From assembly GCA_003488145.1 (NCBI GenBank), contig DNMQ01000509.1, positions 1 through 5,206 of the forward strand: a DNA stretch of 5,206 nucleotides, given 5' to 3'. A model generated the notes under the pieces. The model made no database searches and was not told the DNA's origin. It was given only the letters and a program-made list of their open reading frames with translations. Numbering within the stretch: position 1 is the stretch's first letter; each line of letters starts with the position of its first letter. Below, one piece after another: positions 1 to 5,152 of the stretch. Source of the DNA: Pseudomonas sp. (GTDB taxonomy: Bacteria > Pseudomonadota > Gammaproteobacteria > Pseudomonadales > Pseudomonadaceae). A program made the position numbers and the translations under genes.

Positions 1-294
1 CGCTGGTACATCGCCGACTACAAATCCAACTGGCTCGGTCCGGATGCGAGCTATTACGGCGGCGAACGGCTGCTGCAGGCGTTGGCAGGCGAGCATTACT
101 ACCTGCAATACCTGATCTACCTGGTGGCGCTGCGGCGCTTTCTGCGTCAACGCCTGGCGGATTTCCAAGACGATCAGCTCGGCGGCGCCTTCTACCTGTT
201 CCTGCGCGGCATGCCCGATGCCGGCGTCTACTTCGCGCGGCCGGATGATGTCTTGCTCGATGCGTTGGATCGGTTGTTCGAGGAGGGCAAATGA
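1..294 (+). CDS. recB: RecB C-terminal nuclease domain (3' end of exodeoxyribonuclease V beta subunit)
   Basis: This is the last 97 codons of recB, open from the first base of the window in frame 1; the rest lies upstream. RecB is the 3'-5' helicase and nuclease subunit of RecBCD, which resects double-strand breaks in the cytoplasm and loads RecA after Chi. The fragment begins inside the catalytic core. The stretch DYKSNWLG at residues 6-13 carries the Asp and Lys that match the E. coli active-site residues D1080 and K1082. The family QxxxY motif follows as QYLIY at residues 36-40. The end, with GGAFYLFLRGM at about 59-69, resembles the E. coli RecB tail, and the length after the active-site Asp (about 90 residues) is close to that of E. 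coli. The stop TGA at 292-294 overlaps ATG 291. A strong AGGAGG (281-286) lies inside the last codons and would serve a downstream start. Identification is by recalled motifs and is strong. Confidence 0.95.
   Translation, partial: RWYIADYKSNWLGPDASYYGGERLLQALAGEHYYLQYLIYLVALRRFLRQRLADFQDDQLGGAFYLFLRGMPDAGVYFARPDDVLLDALDRLFEEGK
281..286 (+). promoter_or_regulatory. Strong Shine-Dalgarno AGGAGG inside the recB 3' end
   Basis: AGGAGG lies 4 bases before ATG 291 and 7 bases before ATG 294. It is too far from the recD start at 431 to serve it directly. It currently sits in front of the small open frame at 291-434. I infer that it was the recD ribosome binding site before the 291-430 segment was inserted. 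Confidence 0.6.
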
Positions 295-434
295 TGCGCC
301 TCATATTCGCAGGAGTCCTATCTCGCGAAGGGCAATCGCCCGCTTGTGTAGGAGCCAGCTTGCTGGCGATCCGCGGTGCCGGAACGAGTACTGCCAGCAA
401 GCGGGTTTCTGCTGGATCGAGGTCGCCACGATGA
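291..434 (+). CDS. Possible 47-aa bridging leader peptide between recB and recD
   Basis: This open frame has 47 sense codons. It starts with tandem ATG codons (291 and 294), and its stop TGA at 432-434 overlaps the recD start ATG 431 as ATGA. The first ATG also overlaps the recB stop. A perfect AGGAGG stands 4 or 7 bases ahead of the two ATGs, so initiation is plausible. About half of the frame is translation of the REPIN; for example VGASLLAI near residues 20-27 is what this REP type encodes in this frame. The peptide itself is therefore unlikely to be a conserved functional protein. A more likely role, if translated, is to carry ribosomes from the recB end to the recD start by coupled translation. 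No domain or clear membrane segment is seen. It could equally be chance openness of an inserted sequence. Confidence 0.35.
   Translation: MMRLIFAGVLSREGQSPACVGASLLAIRGAGTSTASKRVSAGSRSPR
348..412. repeat. REPIN: two inverted REP elements between recB and recD
   Basis: The left REP (about 348-370) starts with the conserved tetranucleotide GTAG (348-351). It contains the perfect hairpin GCCAGC-TT-GCTGGC (354-367) and ends with GAT. The right REP (about 391-412) is an inverted, diverged copy: GCCAGCAAGC (393-402) is the exact reverse complement of 358-367, and the outer end reads GCAG instead of GTAG on the minus strand. By eye, about 16 of 22 positions match between the copies. Two REPs in head-to-head orientation about 65 bp long match the REPIN class of Pseudomonas, which is mobilised in trans by RAYT tyrosine transposases; no RAYT gene is in this window. 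Such hairpins can affect mRNA stability or transcription through an operon, here between recB and recD. A separate small hairpin, GGGC-aatc-GCCC (330-341), lies just upstream. Confidence 0.8.
419..422 (+). promoter_or_regulatory. Ribosome binding site of recD (GAGG)
   Basis: GAGG lies 8 bases before ATG 431. It supports 431 as the recD start over the longer in-frame extension to GTG/ATG-like codons back at 218, which would overlap recB and encode REP-derived sequence. Confidence 0.55.
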
Positions 435-2281
435 CGAATCTATTCGAGCTTCCGTTAGGCCCACTGGAGCGCGCCTTCATCGCCAGTCTGCAGCGCCTCG
501 AGCCGGATACCCCCGAAACGGTGCTGCTCGCTGCGGCGCTCTGCTGTGAAGCCCTGGCGTCCGGAGACGTCTGCCTTCCGCTCCAACGCTTCGCTGGCAA
601 GCGCCCCTGGCCAGAGGTCGACCTCAGCCTGCCGCCGCTCGCAACCTGGCGCGCACAACTGGAGGCCTCGCCTCTGATCGGCACATCTGATGATTACGCG
701 CCGCTGATCCTCGTTGGCGACAGGCTCTACCTCGCCCGTTACCAGGCCTATGAACAGCAGTTGGCGGAACAGCTGCTGGCTCGTGCAGCGGACGCACCCG
801 ATGTCGACGAGGCTCAGCTGAGCGACAGCCTGGCGCGCTTGTTCGCCTTCAATCAGCAGAGCCCCGACTGGCAACGGCTGGCAGCGGCCCAGGCGGTACG
901 CCGGCGCCTGGCGGTGATCTCCGGCGGCCCCGGCACCGGCAAGACCACCACCGTGGTGCGGTTGCTGGCGGCATTGCTGGAACAGCCTGGCGGCGAACGC
1001 CTGGCCATCGGCCTCGCGGCGCCCACCGGCAAGGCGGCGGCGCGCATGGCCGAGGCGATCCGCAACGCCAAGGCCGAGCTGCCGGTCAGCGATGCGGTGA
1101 AAGAGGCCCTGCCGGACGAAGCGCGGACCCTGCATCGTCTGCTCGGCAGCCGCGGCGACAGCCCGAAAGTACGGCATGACGCAGCCAACCCGTTGGCGCT
1201 GGACGTGCTGGTGGTGGACGAGGCGTCGATGGTCGATCTGGCGCTGATGGCCAAGCTGGTCGCCGCGCTGCCGCCCAAGGCACGGCTGATCCTGCTCGGC
1301 GACAAGGACCAGTTGGCCGCCGTGGAAGCCGGCGCGGTGTTCGCCGAACTCTGCGAAGGGCGCGGATTCGATAGTCAGGCCACGACCGATCTGCAACGCC
1401 TCACCGGGCAGAACGTACCGGTCGAGACGCCGCGCTCGCGCCTTGGCGATGCGGTGGTGCTGCTCACCCACAGCCACCGCTTCGCCGGCGACAGCGGCAT
1501 CGGCGAACTGGCGCGGCGCATCAACGCTGGTGACGCCAAGGGCACCGTCGCGCTGCTGCAGGAAGGCCGTGCAGACCTCGCCTGGAGCGCAACGCCCAGC
1601 CCGACCGCATTGATCGAGAGGCTGGAACAGGGTTATGCACCTTACCTGCAGGCCGCACGCCAGACCGATCCGTCCGCCGCATTCGAGGCCTTCAACGGTT
1701 TCCGCGCGCTGACCGCCCAGCGCGAAGGCGCCTTTGGCGTCACCGGCATCAACGAGGCACTGGAAGCGCGCTTCAAGCGCCGCCTCGGTGTGCCCGCCCG
1801 CGAACGCTGGTACCCCGGCCGCGCAGTGATGGTCCGGCAGAACGACTACGCCCTGGGCCTGTTCAACGGCGATATCGGCCTGTGTCTGAAAACCGAGCAG
1901 GGCCTGCGGGTGTTCTTCGAGGGTGACGAGGGCTATCGCGGCTTTGCCCCGGCTCGGTTGCCGAGCCACGACAGCGCCTTCGCCATGACCGTGCACAAGA
2001 GCCAGGGCTCGGAGTTCACCGAGGTGCTGCTGGCGTTGCCGGAACAGCCCAGCCCGCTGCTGACGCGCTCGCTGTTCTACACAGGAATCACCCGTGCCAA
2101 GCGCAAGGTGGAGATCTGGGCGCTGCCGGCACGGCTGGCCGAAGCGGTCAATACCCGCGCCGAGCGCGCCGCAGGATTGGCCGAACGGTTGGCCCTCCCC
2201 AGCGCTCAGACCAGAGCCACAGAGGCAGTGCCGGCGGCCAAGCCAGATGAGCCAAAAAGCGATCAGCTCAGCCTGTTCTAA
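431..2281 (+). CDS. recD: RecD, exodeoxyribonuclease V alpha subunit (5'-3' helicase)
   Basis: This is a complete 616-residue protein, close to E. coli RecD (608). RecD is the 5'-3' superfamily 1B helicase of RecBCD, acting with RecB and RecC on duplex ends and controlling nuclease activity and RecA loading around Chi. Helicase motifs appear in order: Walker A GGPGTGKT (165-172), Ia LAAPTGKAAARM (195-206), Walker B DEAS (263-266), motif III GDKDQL followed by VEAGAVF (290-304), motif IV near LTHSHRF (345-351), motif V VHKSQGSEF (521-529) and motif VI YTGITRAK (550-557). The alpha-helical N-terminal region (about 1-140) is the part that contacts RecC in the family. Start 431 is chosen because it has GAGG 8 bases upstream and gives the family length; the open frame runs on upstream through REP sequence to 218. 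Residues about 590-610 look flexible (Ala, Pro, Glu, Lys), and the protein ends in QLSLF, which resembles a sliding-clamp-binding motif. No frameshift or missing catalytic residue is seen. Confidence 0.96.
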   Translation: MTNLFELPLGPLERAFIASLQRLEPDTPETVLLAAALCCEALASGDVCLPLQRFAGKRPWPEVDLSLPPLATWRAQLEASPLIGTSDDYAPLILVGDRLYLARYQAYEQQLAEQLLARAADAPDVDEAQLSDSLARLFAFNQQSPDWQRLAAAQAVRRRLAVISGGPGTGKTTTVVRLLAALLEQPGGERLAIGLAAPTGKAAARMAEAIRNAKAELPVSDAVKEALPDEARTLHRLLGSRGDSPKVRHDAANPLALDVLVVDEASMVDLALMAKLVAALPPKARLILLGDKDQLAAVEAGAVFAELCEGRGFDSQATTDLQRLTGQNVPVETPRSRLGDAVVLLTHSHRFAGDSGIGELARRINAGDAKGTVALLQEGRADLAWSATPSPTALIERLEQGYAPYLQAARQTDPSAAFEAFNGFRALTAQREGAFGVTGINEALEARFKRRLGVPARERWYPGRAVMVRQNDYALGLFNGDIGLCLKTEQGLRVFFEGDEGYRGFAPARLPSHDSAFAMTVHKSQGSEFTEVLLALPEQPSPLLTRSLFYTGITRAKRKVEIWALPARLAEAVNTRAERAAGLAERLALPSAQTRATEAVPAAKPDEPKSDQLSLF

Positions 2282-2307
2282 ACCGTGCTCGCCTGCTCGA
2301 AGCCGGC

Positions 2308-2415
2308 ATGATCGCTGCTCATCGCCGCCTGTTTCGTGAAGCGGTTGTGCGTATGGCGCTCGGAATTCTGTTCCGATGCGCTTTCGCCAAAAGCCGACAC
2401 CGGGACTTGCGATGA
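2308..2415 (+). CDS. Possible 35-aa upstream ORF before the membrane protein
   Basis: This is a short open frame from ATG 2308 whose stop TGA (2413-2415) overlaps ATG 2412 of the next gene as ATGA. The peptide is Arg-rich with one hydrophobic stretch (MALGILF). No good Shine-Dalgarno is seen before 2308, and the frame could be chance in GC-rich DNA. It lies in the 130-bp gap after recD, where I see no clear rho-independent terminator. Low confidence that it is translated. Confidence 0.15.
   Translation: MIAAHRRLFREAVVRMALGILFRCAFAKSRHRDLR
2361..2375. repeat. Short inverted repeat CGGAA-N5-TTCCG before the alternative start 2376
   Basis: CGGAA (2361-2365) and TTCCG (2371-2375) form a 5-bp stem with a 5-base loop ending right at ATG 2376. 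It would sequester the GGAA that could serve ATG 2376, which mildly favours ATG 2412 as the used start. A repeat this short can arise by chance. Confidence 0.25.
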
Positions 2416-2855
2416 GAACCTTCTTTCTTCTGCTATGGGGCGCGCTCAGCCTGTTCATCAGCACCGCGGCGCTGCGTGAACTCTGGCTCGCGCCGTCCGT
2501 GGCCAGCGGTTTCGCCCTGCTGCTGGTGGTCTATTACATCGTCTGCTTCTTCCAGCTGATTCGTGCTGCTTACCTGCCATGGGGGCTGCTGGGTGCATAC
2601 CGGCGCAGCGGCTACTGGCTGTGCCTGATCCTGCTGCCGCTGACGCTGATCCCGCTGTACGCCGCCTACCAGATCTGGGAGCAGGGCGGTTACGTTGCAG
2701 TGGAAGCCTCGTTGCACACCGAATGGCTGCACCTGCTACTCGGTTGGCTGCAGGACGCCCTCGGTTATCTCGGCCCGCTGCTGGTGCTCGGCGCGCTGGG
2801 TGTCGGCATGGCGCTGATGCTGCTGCGTCTGCTACGCGGGCAGGTCGCGCGCTGA
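2412..2855 (+). CDS. Small four-helix inner-membrane protein, unknown function
   Basis: The protein has 147 residues and I do not recognise it. Hydrophobic segments suggest four membrane helices at about 3-21, 31-51, 67-87 and 117-140. A short basic segment (AYRRSG, 62-67) precedes helix 3, and the loop at about 88-116 contains an amphipathic stretch (EWLHLLLGWLQDAL). The tail is basic (RLLRGQVAR), which by the positive-inside rule suggests a cytoplasmic C-terminus. No catalytic or metal-binding motif is evident. Start 2412 is preferred because the first helix begins immediately; a weak GGGA (2402-2405) sits 6 bases upstream. ATG 2376 would add 12 residues and has GGAA 10 bases upstream, so it cannot be excluded. 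The gene follows recD on the same strand after 130 bp and could be read from the recD transcript. Its stop TGA (2853-2855) directly abuts the stop of the convergent permease gene. Confidence 0.75.
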   Translation: MRTFFLLLWGALSLFISTAALRELWLAPSVASGFALLLVVYYIVCFFQLIRAAYLPWGLLGAYRRSGYWLCLILLPLTLIPLYAAYQIWEQGGYVAVEASLHTEWLHLLLGWLQDALGYLGPLLVLGALGVGMALMLLRLLRGQVAR

Positions 2856-3764
2856 TCAGCCGTTGAGCAGCGTCAGCACCAGCGGCAGGCTGGCCGCCGC
2901 GAGCAGGGTCTGCAAGGTGATGATGCCCGCCATCAGATGGCTGTCGCCGCCGAGCTGGCGGGTGAGCACGTAGGCAGTGGGGGCGGTGGGCAGGGCGAAG
3001 AACAGCACCAGGATGGTGGTTTCCATATCGGGCAGGCCGAGCACCATCGCCACACCGTAGGCGAGCAGCGGAACGGCCAGCAGGCGCACCGCGCTGTTCC
3101 AGCCCAGCGCCGGGATTTCCCCGCCCAGCTCCTGGGGTTTGAGCGCCGCGCCGACGCAGAGCAGGCCCAACGGCAGGCTGGCGGCGGCGAGCAGACTCAG
3201 CAGGCGGTCGGTGCCGCCGGGCAGACCCAGGCCCGACAGATTGACCAGCGCGCCGGCGACACAGGCGAGAATCAGCGGATTCTTGGCGATGGGCAGCAGC
3301 AGACCGCGCACGCTGACGCCGCGCTCGGCGGTCAGCGCCCACACCGACATCACGTTCACCGTCGGCACCATCAGCGCCAGCATCAGTGCGGCCAGCGCCA
3401 GACCTTCCTTGCCGAACAGGCTGCCCACCGCGGCCAGGCCGAGGTAGGTGTTGAAGCGCAGCACGCCCTGGGTGATGGCGCCGAAGCGGCCGGCAGACCA
3501 GCCGCGCAACCGCTTGGCGATCAGCAGCCCGATCCAGGCCAGGCCCAGGGTGAGCATCACGGCAGCGGCCAGGCGCGGCAGTGCTGGGTTATCCAGCGGT
3601 GCGGTTGCCAGGCTGCTGAACAGCAGAGCGGGGAAGAGGATGAAGTAGTTGATGCGCTCGGCGCCGGGCCAGAATTCGGCACTGGGAAAGGCGCGCAGGC
3701 GCAGGAAATAGCCGGCGACGATCAGGGCGAACAGGGGCCAGAGGGCGAGTAGCAGGGCGGTCAC
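2856..3764 (-). CDS. AEC (auxin efflux carrier) family permease
   Basis: This is a 302-residue integral membrane transporter of the AEC family (Mem_trans). Bacterial members include carriers of small dicarboxylates such as malonate, but the substrate here cannot be read from the sequence. Roughly ten hydrophobic segments are spread along the protein. Family-typical stretches, numbered from GTG 3764, are NYFILFPALLF (39-49), RFNTYLGLA (103-111), AKNPLILA (160-167) and the C-terminal PTAPTAYVLTRQLGGD (259-274). GTG 3764 is chosen because it begins just before the first membrane helix (LLLALWPLFALIVAGY) and has GGAT 6 bases upstream. The frame opens slightly further, to TTG 3809, which would add 15 residues; TTG 3776 is another option. 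A TGA lies just upstream of TTG 3809. The gene is divergent from the diguanylate cyclase and convergent with the small membrane protein with no bases between the stops. Family assignment is strong; start and substrate are uncertain. Confidence 0.9.
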   Translation of the reverse strand: MTALLLALWPLFALIVAGYFLRLRAFPSAEFWPGAERINYFILFPALLFSSLATAPLDNPALPRLAAAVMLTLGLAWIGLLIAKRLRGWSAGRFGAITQGVLRFNTYLGLAAVGSLFGKEGLALAALMLALMVPTVNVMSVWALTAERGVSVRGLLLPIAKNPLILACVAGALVNLSGLGLPGGTDRLLSLLAAASLPLGLLCVGAALKPQELGGEIPALGWNSAVRLLAVPLLAYGVAMVLGLPDMETTILVLFFALPTAPTAYVLTRQLGGDSHLMAGIITLQTLLAAASLPLVLTLLNG

Positions 3765-3781
3765 GGATACATCCAACAGTG

Positions 3782-3809
3782 CATGTAGCGCGATCTTCGA
3801 TGCTGCCAA
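3782..3809 (-). promoter_or_regulatory. Candidate promoter of the AEC permease
   Basis: On the minus strand TTGGCA (3809-3804) resembles a -35 box, with one mismatch to TTGACA. It is followed after 16 bases by TACATG (3787-3782), a poor -10 with three matches to TATAAT. Transcription would start near 3775, just ahead of GTG 3764, giving a very short leader. If correct, the TTG codon at 3809 is promoter DNA and not the start. Weak evidence. Confidence 0.25.
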
Positions 3810-3849
3810 CGTTCAGTGCAACCTTCATCTTCGAGCTGGCGTGGCAGCA
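3801..3849. repeat. 8-bp inverted repeat in the divergent intergenic region
   Basis: TGCTGCCA (3801-3808) and TGGCAGCA (3842-3849) are perfect inverted arms separated by 33 bases, between the AEC permease and the diguanylate cyclase. The left arm overlaps the candidate AEC -35 box. It could be a regulator site, but chance occurrence in a region this size is not unlikely. Confidence 0.25.
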
Positions 3850-3895
3850 GCGGTGCTACGTCGGTCGGACGGCTGTCTGTTGCGTGGTGGCTTGG

Positions 3896-3904
3896 TGATA
3901 TCAT
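3896..3904 (+). promoter_or_regulatory. Candidate extended -10 promoter of the diguanylate cyclase gene
   Basis: TGATATCAT reads as an extended -10 element: TG, one base, then TATCAT, which has one mismatch to TATAAT. No good -35 box is seen 16-18 bases upstream, which extended -10 promoters can tolerate. Initiation would fall near 3911, about 20 bases before ATG 3930. The 8-bp palindrome TGATATCA occupies the same bases. Confidence 0.35.
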
Positions 3905-3929
3905 CGCGCGTCGAACCTGCGAGCTTCCG

Positions 3930-5144
3930 ATGCGCCATATATCCCCCCAGGCCTCTACCGAGGACTTCCGCGATACGCCTTATGGCCGGCAGTTGCATGG
4001 CGGGTTCCGTCTGCTGCGCTTCGCGCCGGAGCTGGAGAGGGAGTTTCGGCGCTATCTGGATCGTCATGCGCGGCTATCGCAACGCCTCGCCGCCCTGCTG
4101 TTGATCTTCGCGGTCGGTGGTTATCTGTATTGCGAACACCGGTTGTTCGATCTTGCCGATACCGGCTGGCTGACAACGCTGACGCTGTTGCGCCTCCTGC
4201 AGATTCTGCCGGGCGTCGTCGTGCTGGTGCTGACCTTCTACAGCCGCAGGTTTCGCGCGCAGGCCAACCGCATATTTCCGGTGCTGCTGGTGATGGTCGG
4301 CATGCTGGCCGCGCTGATCGACATCCGCTTCGAAACGCTCGATGCGGAGCTGAATTTCCGTTACGGCGCCGGGCTGCTGATCGTCGCGTCGTTCTTCTTT
4401 CTCGGCGTGACGTTCTGGTGGGCGCTGCTGTGCGCGGTGCTGATCGTGCTGGCCGATGTGTGCATGGCTAGCCTGATCCTGTCGGCCGAGCAGATGCCGG
4501 AACACTGGATCGCCGTCAGCTACTACCTGCTGTTGCTGATCATCGGCGCGATCAGTCGCTATGTTCATGAGTACTCGCAGCGCGACCAGTTCCTCACCCG
4601 CCAACTGCTGGGCTGGGTCGCCGAGCACGACGCGCTCAGCGGTCTGGCCAACCGGCGCAGTCATGATCGCGCGCTGCCCCAGCGGATCGCCCAGGCCCGC
4701 CGAGACCGGCGCCCGCTGAGCCTTCTGCTGCTCGATCTGGATGATTTCAAGGCCTATAACGACACCTTCGGCCATCCGGCCGGCGATGCACTGATCCGCG
4801 CCTTCGGCGAGCTGCTCGCCGGCTTCGCGCGGCGCCCGCTGGACGAGGCGGCACGGGTTGGCGGTGAGGAGTTCGCACTGCTGCTGTACAACTGCGACAA
4901 CGCCGCTGCACAGCGCATTGCCCGTCAGGTGATCAACGCGCTGACCGCGCTGGATATCAGGCATCCGCATGATCCGGCGGCGCGGGTGGGTGTCAGTATC
5001 GGGATCGCCACGTTGCAGGACGGCCAGCAGGCCGAGCAGCTCTATCACTGCGCCGATACCGCGCTGTATCAGGCCAAGAGTGGTGGCAAGAATCGCTTTG
5101 CCGTCGCGGCCGGGCTACTGCGACCCGAGCCACAGCCTCACTAG
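3930..5144 (+). CDS. Membrane-bound GGDEF diguanylate cyclase
   Basis: The protein has 404 residues. It is predicted to make cyclic di-GMP from two GTP at the inner membrane, feeding biofilm and motility control. A cytoplasmic N-terminal region (1-50) is followed by about six membrane helices (near 52-67, 82-103, 115-131, 147-163, 164-184 and 193-209). A short linker helix then leads to a GGDEF domain (about 230-393). The signature is GGEEF (311-315). The canonical inhibitory site RPLD (302-305) lies exactly five residues upstream, so product feedback is expected. D269, N277 and D286 in DLDDFKAYND...GHPAGD occupy the positions of the PleD metal- and GTP-binding residues. No EAL, PAS or periplasmic sensor domain is seen; I cannot name the membrane region's family. 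ATG 3930 is chosen as the only ATG ahead of the conserved region; its Shine-Dalgarno is poor (GAG, 6 bases upstream). The frame extends to GTG 3816, which would overlap promoter DNA. Enzyme assignment is strong; the signal is unknown. Confidence 0.93.
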   Translation: MRHISPQASTEDFRDTPYGRQLHGGFRLLRFAPELEREFRRYLDRHARLSQRLAALLLIFAVGGYLYCEHRLFDLADTGWLTTLTLLRLLQILPGVVVLVLTFYSRRFRAQANRIFPVLLVMVGMLAALIDIRFETLDAELNFRYGAGLLIVASFFFLGVTFWWALLCAVLIVLADVCMASLILSAEQMPEHWIAVSYYLLLLIIGAISRYVHEYSQRDQFLTRQLLGWVAEHDALSGLANRRSHDRALPQRIAQARRDRRPLSLLLLDLDDFKAYNDTFGHPAGDALIRAFGELLAGFARRPLDEAARVGGEEFALLLYNCDNAAAQRIARQVINALTALDIRHPHDPAARVGVSIGIATLQDGQQAEQLYHCADTALYQAKSGGKNRFAVAAGLLRPEPQPH

Positions 5145-5152
5145 CGGGCGGC

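Noticed and set aside
218..430. N-terminal extension of recD by 71 codons
   Set aside because: It overlaps recB by 77 bases and translates REP sequence. ATG 431 has its own GAGG site and gives the usual family length.
2282..2411. Rho-independent terminator after recD
   Set aside because: No GC-rich hairpin followed by a T run is present; only a 5-bp inverted repeat at 2361-2375.
455..2464. 669-codon open frame on the minus strand across recD
   Set aside because: It is fully antisense to recD, which has all helicase motifs. The translation is rich in Gln, Arg, Ala and Gly without domain logic, as expected from the high-GC codon bias of the opposite strand.
2458..3342. 294-codon minus-strand frame overlapping the permease and the small membrane protein
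   Set aside because: It is an Arg/Ala-rich out-of-frame shadow of the permease that crosses a real gene boundary.
2937..3752. 271-codon plus-strand frame over the AEC permease
   Set aside because: Antisense shadow: the translation is dominated by Gln, Gly, Ala and Arg with no fold-like pattern, while the minus strand gives a clear transporter.
4074..5048. 324-codon minus-strand frame under the diguanylate cyclase
   Set aside because: It is antisense to a gene with an intact GGDEF domain; the composition is Gln- and Arg-rich and typical of shadow frames.
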